This document shows, in pieces, positions 1-5,350 of a stretch of 5,350 bases of DNA (within the stretch, counting starts at the first letter, position 1; every line of letters starts with the position of its first letter). The DNA is taken from positions 1-5,350 of the forward strand of contig CAMDCC010000218.1 of assembly GCA_945889545.1 (NCBI GenBank), given 5' to 3'. This DNA comes from Bifidobacterium breve (lineage in GTDB: Bacteria > Actinomycetota > Acidimicrobiia > IMCC26256 > PALSA-555). Both the position numbers and the translations under genes were made by a program. A model generated the notes under the pieces. It searched no databases, had not been told where the DNA came from, and worked only from the letters and a program-made list of their open reading frames with translations.

Positions 1-77
1 CGTGCGCACGCCGATGCCGTCAGTGCCACCGCCACTGCGGCGAGCCCGATCCTGCCGATCCCACTGTGCCTCTGCAT
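1..77 (-). CDS. Secreted lipoprotein, N-terminal 25 codons only (runs off the left edge)
   Basis: An ATG at 77-75 is preceded, at 8-nt spacing, by an excellent Shine-Dalgarno sequence GGGAGGA (positions 92-86 on the minus strand). The 25 codons read a typical lipoprotein signal peptide. There is a short basic n-region (Arg3, His4, Arg9), then a hydrophobic stretch rich in Ala, Val and Leu (residues 12-20). A lipobox Ala-Ser-Ala-Cys follows at residues 21-24, so Cys24 would be the lipidated first residue of the mature protein. The product should be exported, acylated by Lgt and cleaved by signal peptidase II, then anchored on the outer face of the membrane. The mature domain lies outside the window, so its function cannot be called; a solute-binding protein would be one common possibility. 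It lies 117 nt downstream of the cyclase gene on the same strand and probably has its own promoter, though I see no convincing -35/-10 pair. Confidence 0.75.
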   Translation of the reverse strand, partial: MQRHSGIGRIGLAAVAVALTASACA

Positions 78-166
78 GTGCTGGTTCCTCCCGCTTCCAG
101 TGCCAGCTCTGTCTTCGACCACAACGTCGCATTGACGGCCCGTGGAACCCAGGGTCGAAGGTCCCG

Positions 167-182
167 GTTCGGTGGGCCGAAC
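167..182 (-). terminator. Small hairpin after the cyclase gene, possible weak terminator
   Basis: Twelve nucleotides past the cyclase stop codon, the minus strand reads GTTCGG-CCCA-CCGAAC, a perfect 6-bp stem with a 4-nt loop. No T-run follows, so it is not a canonical Rho-independent terminator. It lies in the 117-nt gap (78-194) before the lipoprotein gene. A second, weaker hairpin with a G-T pair can be drawn just after it, around 140-163. I see nothing else in this gap apart from the lipoprotein ribosome-binding site. Confidence 0.25.
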
Positions 183-194
183 GACGGGGCTTCG

Positions 195-1532
195 TCAGCC
201 GCCGTCGAGCGCTTGGAAGAGGTCCCAGGTTCCTGGGACGCCCTTCAGCTCTCGGGAGCCCTTCGCCGCGAACGTGACTGGTTGCCCGGCGAGGGCAGCA
301 ACGACTGACGCGGTGACGAACACCTCCTGTGCGCCGGCCGCAGCCATGACCCGGGCTGCGATGTTCACCGCGAGCCCGGAGACATCGGTGCCACGGCGGT
401 CGATGTCACCCACGTGAATGCCCACGCGCACCGCCAGACCTTCGGTCGCGAGCTGGTCGCAAAGCTGCGCACCCGCATAGACGGCGGTACCGGCCGACGG
501 GAACAGCGCGAGCACGCCGTCGCCGGTCGTCTTCACGACGGTGCCACCGCTGCGACCCACGGTGCGGCGAATCGCGGTGTCGTGGCGGTCGAGCAGAACC
601 TTCCAATGTGCGTCACCTAACGACGCGGCGCGTGCGGTCGAGTCGACGAGATCGGTGAACATCACGGCAGCCAGTAGGCGCTCGGGCGGCGGGAGTCGGT
701 GTTCGCCAACCACGAAGTCGGCGATCTCGGCGACCAGCGCATCGACTTCACCGACAAAGGGGAAGTGGTCGTGGCCGTCAAGCTCGACCACCGTCACGTT
801 CGGCGTCTGCAGTCCCTCGAAGCTGAACAGGTTGTCGCTGGTCACCCACTCGTTGTCGCGACGGTGGAGCACGAGAATCGGTGCGGCCACCGCGTCAAAG
901 AGATGTTCGCTCGGACGTGACTTGAGGACGGATGCCCAGATCCGTTGTGCGGTCGCCGGACTGGCCCCGGTACGGCCCGCTCGTGCATACCACTCGAGGA
1001 ACGCTGGATCCGATGCTCGCGACGACGCCACCCAATCAAAGACGTTGGCCTCACCAGAGAGGATGCCGGTGACCATCTCAACCCGTCGTTGTGCGAAGGC
1101 GTCCCATCGGTCGTCGGCCGCGACCAACGGTTCATAGAGCACGAGCGAGCGAACTCGATCGGGATGCCGCGCCGCATACCGCGTGGCCACACCGAATCCG
1201 TCTCAGGCGAAGACGGTCACCTCGACAGCACCCGCGGCTTCGATAACCGCGACAAGGTCCTCGGTCCACTGCTCAGGGATCGCTCGCTCCCAATCAGTGA
1301 TGGGATCGGAGAGACCGATCCCGCGACGGTCGAACACGATCACCCGGCCGAGCGTGCGCAAGCCGTCGAACATCCTCACAAAGCCGGGCTCGTCCTCGAA
1401 GAGCTCGAGCGGGATGATGCCGCCCGACACCACGACGATGTCGTGGTCGGCGTCGACCCCGGAACCAGCGTCGAGCACCTGATACGCAACGTGGGTGCCG
1501 TCGGCGGCGCGTGCGTATTGGATGTCGCTCAC
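195..1532 (-). pseudogene. Alpha/beta-hydrolase - class III adenylate cyclase fusion, interrupted by an in-frame TGA
   Basis: The frame from GTG 1532 to TGA 195 would encode 445 residues but has a TGA at codon 110 (1203-1205). Residues 1 to about 275 are an alpha/beta hydrolase. The strand-3 region (VIVFDRRGIGLSD) precedes the stop. After it come the acid Asp226 (LHRRDNEW) and His256 (GHDHFPF). Residues from about 285 form a complete class III nucleotide cyclase domain, with metal-binding Asp294 (FTDLVDST) and Asp338 (TTGDG), substrate-selecting Lys334 and Asp383, and transition-state Asn390 and Arg394 (VNIAAR). It should therefore make cAMP from ATP if translated. This fusion is a known architecture in actinobacteria and proteobacteria. 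Aligned without gaps to the family pattern, the TGA occupies the nucleophile Ser position. GTG 1190, 12 nt past the TGA, could restart a 331-residue protein with an intact cyclase, but its SD is poor. The GTG 1532 start also has a weak SD; I chose it because it precedes the conserved N-terminus and avoids overlap with the kinase gene. Alternatives to decay are base error, readthrough or recoding. Confidence 0.8.
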
Positions 1533-1546
1533 GGCCGCAGTCTCGC

Positions 1547-1562
1547 GCCGGAGTACTCCGGC
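1547..1562. repeat. 16-bp perfect palindrome between the kinase and cyclase genes
   Basis: GCCGGAGTACTCCGGC is identical to its own reverse complement. It fills much of the 44-nt gap (1533-1576) between the kinase stop codon and the cyclase GTG, ending 14 nt upstream of that GTG. As DNA it could be a dimeric repressor operator. As RNA it would fold as a 6-bp stem with a GTAC loop. No T-tract follows, so a terminator is less likely. Its only SD-like bases for the cyclase (GGAG) lie inside the palindrome and too far upstream to be a good site. Confidence 0.5.
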
Positions 1563-1576
1563 CGGGATGGCCTCGG

Positions 1577-2467
1577 CTACGGGAGCAGCACCGCTTCGCA
1601 CCAGCGCATGAGTGGGACATCGTCGAGAGCGAACGACCAGTAGGCAGCAAGCCACCGTTGTGCCGGCTCGAAAAGATCGTGAAGACCCACGTTCCGAAGC
1701 CAGCCCATTGCAACTTCCACGTCACGCGGCGTGGTGACACCCGAGATCTCCAGTGAGGCGAGATAGACCGCCGCCGACACCGGATCGAGGCGACGATCAC
1801 CCACCACACTCGTCACGCCGATGTCGAGCACAGCGGTGATCGAGCCGTCGAGCGAGAGCATGTTGCCGGCGAACGCATCGAGGTGGACGAACGCCGGGCT
1901 CTCGGTGTCGGGGAGGGCAGCCGCGAGCGCGCTCGCGTCGACGCCCTGAAGCGCCGGCGACGAGATCCGCAGGCTCCACGCGGCGCGTGCTTCGAGGAAT
2001 GCCGGCCAGGTAGACGTACGGATCGCGTGGTCGTCGATCAGGTCGCCGTATTAGTCGCGGGGTTCTAGGTGCAGGTCGCCGAGTGCGGCGGCGGCGTCGA
2101 GATGCGCTTCGACCAGCCGATCGCGGTCTGGCCCGTCGAGCGATCGCAACGCGTCGATGACCGAGACACCCGAGAGCCGCTGTTCGATCGCGTAAGTGAT
2201 CCCCTCGATCTCGCTGACTCCCAGCACTTCGGGAAGCGCGAACGGCGCGCCCTCGAGCACCAGCTCGTCCACCAGCTCCTGTCGTTCGAGGATGTGCGCC
2301 GGATCGCACGGCTTATGGAGCACCCGCACCACGCGCTCGGCGTCGAGTGCGTACATCGACGCTTCACCACCGCGTCCGAGCAGCGCATCAGGATGTACCC
2401 CGAGGGAGTCGAGCACCGCGCGGCCGCTCGGTTGGCCGATCGTGAGATCGGATGGGTCGGTGGTCAC
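1577..2467 (-). pseudogene. Aminoglycoside-phosphotransferase-fold kinase, interrupted by an in-frame TAA
   Basis: A continuous frame of 296 residues runs from GTG 2467 to TAG 1577 and is broken only by TAA at codon 139 (2051-2053). The N-lobe has a glycine-rich loop, LGRGGEASMYAL (residues 30-41), and a strand RVVRVLHK (45-52) carrying the candidate ATP-contacting Arg or Lys. The C-lobe has a catalytic loop HLDAFAGN (195-202), a variant of the family HGDxxxxN with Asp197 and Asn202 kept. LDIG at 214-217 supplies the metal-binding Asp215. These fit the APH/choline-kinase-like superfamily (Brenner motif), which phosphorylates small-molecule hydroxyls with ATP; the substrate is unknown. The TAA lies between the lobes, in PRD-stop-YGDL, and the reading frame is unchanged across it. 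The start overlaps the GNAT stop as GTGA, with GAGGAG immediately upstream, implying translational coupling. As written, the product would be a 138-residue N-lobe fragment. ATG 1861 could start only a 94-residue tail lacking the catalytic loop. Decay or a base error are the likely causes. Confidence 0.75.
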
Positions 2468-2994
2468 TCCTCGCTCACCAGATCGAACGCGGGCGGGTAC
2501 ACCACTCGCCCTCGGATCGACGGGGCGTACTTGGCCAAGCGGAGTACCTGCGCGGCTTCCGGGGGCGCCCACGACGGCAGCGTGATGTGGATGCCAAGCG
2601 GAACCGACGGCTCAAAGCCGAAGCGCGGGTAGTACAGCGGACTGCCTTCGAGCACCACGAACGGCTCGCCATGAACATCGGCCCGTGCGGTGACATCGCG
2701 GACCAGTGCCGAGCCGATGCCGTTGTTCTGATGTTCCGGCATCACGGCGAGTGGCGAGAGGTTTGCGATCTCACGCGACGTCCCGTCGTCGTCGAGGGCC
2801 ACATAGCTGATCATCACGTGGCCAACGATCTGCTCGTCGACCTGGGCAACGAGCGAAAGCTCCGGAATGAAGTTGGTAGACGCCCGGAGCGCGGCAACAA
2901 GGTCGGCGTGCTCCGGAGAGTTGAACGCTGCGGTAACGACGGCGCTGATCGCGTCCTGGTCGCCGGGCTCCTCGGCGCGAATCGTTGCCGTCAT
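2464..2994 (-). CDS. GNAT-family N-acetyltransferase, YhbS-like (COG3153 type)
   Basis: This 176-residue protein has the usual full length for a single GNAT domain. The N-terminal strand and helix (residues 3-35, IRAEEPGDQDAISAVV) are typical. Motif A (LSPLAVMPEHQNNGIGSALV, 79-98) carries the pyrophosphate-binding Q-x-x-G-I-G loop at 89-94 that holds acetyl-CoA. Motif B follows with VVLEGSPLYYPRFGFEPS (113-130), where Tyr121/Tyr122 and the FGF turn are hallmarks of the YhbS group. It should be cytosolic and transfer an acetyl group from acetyl-CoA to an amine, but the acceptor cannot be predicted. The ATG at 2994 lies only 6 nt after the ABC-F stop with little SD, so translation probably depends on coupling to the ABC-F gene. 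Its TGA stop overlaps the GTG of the kinase gene. No truncation or missing motif is seen. Confidence 0.88.
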   Translation of the reverse strand: MTATIRAEEPGDQDAISAVVTAAFNSPEHADLVAALRASTNFIPELSLVAQVDEQIVGHVMISYVALDDDGTSREIANLSPLAVMPEHQNNGIGSALVRDVTARADVHGEPFVVLEGSPLYYPRFGFEPSVPLGIHITLPSWAPPEAAQVLRLAKYAPSIRGRVVYPPAFDLVSEE

Positions 2995-3000
2995 TGCTGC

Positions 3001-4608
3001 CTACGCCAGTTCGATGAGGGGGAGCATCTCGTCGTCGAAGTAGTCGAGGATGCCCTCCGGCATGAGCAGCGCACGGTCGGGGGCAAGGCTACGTACGAAC
3101 TCCACGTCGTGGCTCACCACGATCATCGTGCCCGGCCACGACGCGAGCGCTTCGCCGGTTGCCGTGCGTGCCATCGGGTCGAGGTTGTTCGTGGGCTCAT
3201 CGAGGAGCAGCAGGTTGTGTTGGCCGCCGACGAGCTGGCAGAGCGCGAGTTTCGTCTTCTCACCGCCCGAGAGCGTGGCTGCGTCCTGGAACGCCTTCGC
3301 TCCGCTCAGCGCGAACATGCCCAGCAGCGCACGAAGTTTGTCGTCGCCAAGACCGACCGCATCGCGCATGTGCTCGAGCACGGTGCGGCCGGCCTGGATG
3401 CCCTCGTGCTCCTGGGCGTAATAGCCGAGCGACACGTTGGTGCCGAGCACGACCTCACCGAGGTCGGCTTCGATGCGCTCGGCGAGCACCTTCAGAAGCG
3501 TGGTCTTGCCCGCGCCGTTGAGACCCATGACGAGGAGGCGCTCACCGCGACCGACATCGAAGTTCACGTCGGAGAACACGTCGAGTGCGCCGAACGCCTT
3601 CCACAGGCCGGTGGCGGTGAGCGTGGTGCGCGCGCTGCGCGGCGGCTCGGGAAAGCGCAGGTTGAGCTTGCGCTTCTTCGTCGGCGCCTCCACCCGGTCG
3701 CTGGTCATCCGCTTCACGCGTGAGTCGAGGCTTTTGGCTTGACGGGCGCGCTTCACGGTCTGGCCGCGCATCGTGTTGGCGAGCGTGGAGAGGCGGGCGA
3801 TCTCGGCGTCTTGGCGCACGCGCAGCTTGCGCAGACGCAGTTCGTCCTGGTCGCGCGCCGTCAGGTACTCGGAGTACGTGCCCTTGTACTCCACGAGGTT
3901 GCCGGCGCCTTCTTCGGACTCGCGGTCGATGTGGATCACGCGTGTGATGGCGTCGTCGAGGAGGTCGAGGTCGTGGCTCACCACCACGAGCGCGCCGCGG
4001 TAGGAGCGCAGGAGCTTGAGGAGCCAGTTGCGGGCGTCGGCGTCGAGGTGGTTCGTGGGCTCGTCGAGGAGGAGCACCTCGCTGCCAGTAAAGAGGATGC
4101 GCACGAGCTCGAGACGACGCCGTTCACCACCCGAGAGCGCACCGAGGTGCAGATCGAGACGATCGTCGCCGAGCCCCACACCTGCGGCGAGTCGACGCAC
4201 TTCCGACTCCGCGCTGTACCCGCCGGCAGCCTCGAACTTCTCCTGAAGGTGGGAGTAGTGGTTGACGTTGGCCGACGAAGGGTCGCTCTCGAGCCCGATG
4301 CGCGCTTTCTCGAGCTCGTCTTGCAGCGCAGCCAACCCGTGCCCTTCGAGCACATGGGCGAGACACGAGACGTCGTCAGGGACCGCATCACTGCGCGGGT
4401 CCTGCGAGAGGTATCCGGTCTCCGCCGGGCGTTGCACCAGCCCCGCCTTGGGCTGCGCGGCCCCACCCAGCACCCGCAAGAGCGTGGTCTTGCCGGCGCC
4501 GTTGCGCCCGACGAGCCCGACCTTCTCCCCTGCCCGCACCTGGAGATCCACCCCGTCGACGATCGTCTTCGCGCCGATCTCGACAACGAGGTTCCGAACG
4601 ATGAGCAC
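3001..4608 (-). CDS. ABC-F family ATPase, ribosome-associated type
   Basis: This 535-residue protein has two ABC domains and no membrane segments, so it is a soluble ABC-F protein and not a transporter. Domain 1 has Walker A GRNGAGKT (34-41), signature LSGGE (158-162), Walker B with catalytic Glu183 in DEPTNHLD, and switch His212. A charged linker rich in Arg and Lys (about 252-320) corresponds to the P-site-tRNA-interacting segment of the family. Domain 2 has GLNGAGKT (362-369), LSGGE (446-450), Glu471 and His500. All key residues are intact. Family members bind the ribosomal E site and either tune translation (EttA/Uup type) or dislodge antibiotics; which applies here is not readable, so I give no symbol. 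I chose GTG 4608 because AAGGA lies 8 nt upstream. That SD falls inside an inverted repeat. It is probably the first gene of an operon with the acetyltransferase and kinase genes, and its stop lies 6 nt before the acetyltransferase ATG. Confidence 0.93.
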   Translation of the reverse strand: MLIVRNLVVEIGAKTIVDGVDLQVRAGEKVGLVGRNGAGKTTLLRVLGGAAQPKAGLVQRPAETGYLSQDPRSDAVPDDVSCLAHVLEGHGLAALQDELEKARIGLESDPSSANVNHYSHLQEKFEAAGGYSAESEVRRLAAGVGLGDDRLDLHLGALSGGERRRLELVRILFTGSEVLLLDEPTNHLDADARNWLLKLLRSYRGALVVVSHDLDLLDDAITRVIHIDRESEEGAGNLVEYKGTYSEYLTARDQDELRLRKLRVRQDAEIARLSTLANTMRGQTVKRARQAKSLDSRVKRMTSDRVEAPTKKRKLNLRFPEPPRSARTTLTATGLWKAFGALDVFSDVNFDVGRGERLLVMGLNGAGKTTLLKVLAERIEADLGEVVLGTNVSLGYYAQEHEGIQAGRTVLEHMRDAVGLGDDKLRALLGMFALSGAKAFQDAATLSGGEKTKLALCQLVGGQHNLLLLDEPTNNLDPMARTATGEALASWPGTMIVVSHDVEFVRSLAPDRALLMPEGILDYFDDEMLPLIELA

Positions 4609-4615
4609 GACAGGA

Positions 4616-4711
4616 TTCCTTCGGGCGGCGAGGGGAGGGGAACGTCACCGAACGCGTCACGAAAGGACGCATCGACGATTGACGTCATTCTCCCACGCGT
4701 GCCCGAAGGAA
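4616..4711 (-). promoter_or_regulatory. Leader inverted repeat that would sequester the ABC-F ribosome-binding site
   Basis: In the transcript direction, TTCCTTCGGGC (4711-4701) is followed 74 nt later by its exact complement GCCCGAAGGAA (4626-4616). The second arm contains the AAGGA Shine-Dalgarno sequence of the ABC-F GTG at 4608. Pairing the arms would bury the ribosome-binding site in an 11-bp stem, plus one possible G-U pair. Just inside the first arm, ACGCGT (4700-4695) can pair with ACGCGT (4657-4652), extending the structure across a bulge on one side. This resembles a translational attenuator, as expected for some ABC-F resistance genes, but I see no short leader peptide that ends before the ABC-F start. 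The pairing is seen by eye; stability was not computed. Confidence 0.5.
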
Positions 4712-4713
4712 CT

Positions 4714-4730
4714 CGCACGCAATTCGTGCG
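4714..4730 (-). terminator. GC-rich hairpin just after the receiver-like gene
   Basis: One nucleotide past the stop codon the minus strand reads CGCACG-AATTG-CGTGCG, a perfect 6-bp stem with a 5-nt loop. No T-run follows, so intrinsic termination is doubtful. It lies 2 nt before the first arm of the ABC-F leader inverted repeat and may be part of the same leader, or may stabilise the 3' end of the upstream message. Confidence 0.35.
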
Positions 4731-4731
4731 T

Positions 4732-5160
4732 TCAGGCCCCCGATAACGCGTGTCGCACGGCGTTCACCAGGGATGTACTCGTGGCAGGCATGGGGACGAT
4801 GGTGAACCCTTCGAGGAGATCCGCGTGCTTCTCCAGGACGGGGGTCGGCACCTCGACGACGACCGGCGTGTCGGGGTGGACCTCTCGGATTCCCCGGAGC
4901 ACCGCGGCCTGGTCGGCCCGGTCCAAGTTGAGGCTGTGTACCACGACATCGGCGCCCTCCACCAGCGAGCACTTGCCCTGTGTGACGAGCGGGCACCGGT
5001 GGCGGCGTAGGTGGTCGGGACCGCCGCAGTACTGCACATCGAATGCTTCGTCGGTCAGCAGCTTCTGCATCGCGTATCCCGTGGCCGGGTCCGAGTTCTC
5101 CACCAGCACACGGGCGCGCCAATCCATGCGACCCGGCCAACCACGCTCGTTGTCCGCCAT
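4732..5160 (-). CDS. Small receiver-like protein without phosphoacceptor site, with three cysteines
   Basis: The ATG at 5160 is chosen because AAAGGGGA lies at good spacing just upstream; starting further up would read through the tandem repeats. The 142-residue product has the alternating strand and helix pattern of a CheY-like receiver. RVLVENSDP (17-25) resembles strand 1 and the acidic pocket, ADVVVHSLNLD (70-80) strand 3, TPVVVEVPTP (98-107) strand 4, and FTIVPMPATSTSLVNAVRHAL (119-139) the strand 5 to helix 5 region. Where response regulators carry the phosphoacceptor Asp, this protein has His75 after DVVV. Where they carry the Lys of the K-P turn, it has Met124. It is therefore unlikely to be controlled by phosphorylation. 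Between strands 2 and 3 lie Cys45, His50, His54, Cys56 and Cys64, with a Cys-Pro pair and a Gly-x-Cys, which could bind metal or sense redox. There is no output domain, signal peptide or membrane segment. The fold is inferred from pattern alone and the function is unknown. Confidence 0.75.
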   Translation of the reverse strand: MADNERGWPGRMDWRARVLVENSDPATGYAMQKLLTDEAFDVQYCGGPDHLRRHRCPLVTQGKCSLVEGADVVVHSLNLDRADQAAVLRGIREVHPDTPVVVEVPTPVLEKHADLLEGFTIVPMPATSTSLVNAVRHALSGA

Positions 5161-5229
5161 GACCGATCCCCTTTCGCGGGTGTTCTCCCACCACTGTTCG
5201 CCCTGTGGACGGGTCAAGGACAGAGTCCA

Positions 5230-5350
5230 AGGTCCCAAGATCGGGTCCCAAGATCGGGTCCCAAGATCGGGTCCCAAGATCGGGTCCCAAGATCGGGTCC
5301 TAAGATCGGGTCCCAAGATCGGGTCCCAAGATCGGGTCCCAAGATGGGTT
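5230..5350. repeat. 13-bp tandem repeat array, about nine copies, continuing past the right edge
   Basis: The unit on the plus strand is GGGTCCCAAGATC. The first copy (5230-5242) differs in its first base (A for G). Exact copies run through 5243-5294, the copy at 5295-5307 has one C-to-T change, and 5308-5333 are exact again. The copy at 5334-5345 has lost its last base, and a further copy begins at 5346. A degenerate partial unit can be seen at about 5224-5230. Every full unit carries GGGTCCC, an odd-length dyad, and a GATC. The array ends about 70 bp upstream of the start codon of the receiver-like gene. Because 13 is not a multiple of three and the unit has no stop, the frames stay open through it, but I do not consider it coding. 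Confidence 0.95.

Noticed and set aside
1150..1205. A selenocysteine insertion element immediately after the TGA of the cyclase gene
   Set aside because: The downstream 40-50 nt can form only short or nearly loopless pairings (for example around GTGTGGCCACGC), and I see no clear stem with an exposed apical loop. Kept only as an exotic alternative.
1203..1655. An upstream start for the hydrolase-cyclase gene at position 1655
   Set aside because: It would overlap the end of the kinase frame by about 80 nt and add residues unlike the family N-terminus. GTG 1532 immediately precedes the conserved sequence.
2452..3723. 423-residue open frame on the plus strand, antisense to the ABC-F and acetyltransferase genes
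   Set aside because: It is exactly opposite two genes with full sets of family motifs. Its translation is Arg-, His- and Glu-rich with no recognisable motif. This is the expected antisense shadow in GC-rich coding DNA.
4600..4690. A leader ORF starting at ATG 4690 (MTSIVDASFRDAFGDVP...) after GGGAGA, in the ABC-F leader
   Set aside because: The first residues look natural, slightly like the N-terminus of flavin reductases. However, the frame runs on for hundreds of codons as a shadow of the ABC-F gene, the SD is jammed against the ATG, and it does not stop before the ABC-F start as a leader peptide should.
3739..4746. 335-residue open frame on the plus strand opposite the N-terminal half of the ABC-F gene
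   Set aside because: Same reason: no motif, no ribosome-binding site of note, and complete overlap with a clear ABC-F domain.
5190..5217. A -35-like TTGACC (minus strand, 5217-5212) upstream of the receiver-like gene
   Set aside because: No acceptable -10 hexamer is found at 16-19 nt spacing, and one good hexamer is weak evidence for a promoter.
4732..5316. A longer version of the receiver-like protein, starting at a TTG inside the tandem repeats
   Set aside because: The extra 52 residues are a translation of the 13-bp repeat plus a linker with no domain character. The ATG at 5160 has a far better ribosome-binding site.

Overview
The window is GC-rich, with GTG starts, strong third-position G/C bias and gene families common in high-GC Gram-positive bacteria. 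I infer an actinobacterium, possibly an environmental lineage such as Acidimicrobiia; the class is a guess. Every gene I can support lies on the minus strand, so transcription runs from high to low coordinates. The long open frames on the plus strand are shadows of these genes.

Layout in the direction of transcription. At the right edge is an array of about nine 13-bp tandem repeats (5230-5350), running off the window. About 70 bp after it comes a small 142-residue receiver-like protein (4732-5160) that lacks the usual phosphoacceptor Asp and Lys but carries three Cys. A 123-nt leader follows, with a GC hairpin just after that gene's stop and an 11-bp perfect inverted repeat whose second arm contains the Shine-Dalgarno sequence of the next gene. 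That gene is a complete ABC-F ATPase (3001-4608). Six nucleotides later comes a YhbS-type GNAT acetyltransferase (2464-2994). This overlaps by four bases (GTGA) an aminoglycoside-phosphotransferase-fold kinase gene (1577-2467), which is broken by an in-frame TAA. After a 44-nt gap with a 16-bp perfect palindrome comes an alpha/beta-hydrolase plus class III adenylate cyclase fusion (195-1532), broken by an in-frame TGA. Finally, after 117 nt, a lipoprotein gene begins at position 77 and runs off the left edge.

How the genes fit together. ABC-F, GNAT and the kinase look like one translationally coupled operon. All three belong to superfamilies that include antibiotic-resistance or ribosome/small-molecule-modifying enzymes, but no substrate can be read from the sequence. 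The two downstream genes each carry exactly one stop codon in an otherwise continuous frame with conserved motifs on both sides. The stops are about 850 bp apart and of different types (TAA, TGA). Recent decay or base errors in the assembly are the simplest readings. The TGA is notable because by my alignment it falls on the hydrolase nucleophile codon.

The most interesting points are the SD-sequestering leader of the ABC-F gene, the TGA at the nucleophile position, the 13-bp array and the Cys-bearing degenerate receiver. I see no tRNA, rRNA, CRISPR array or insertion sequence.
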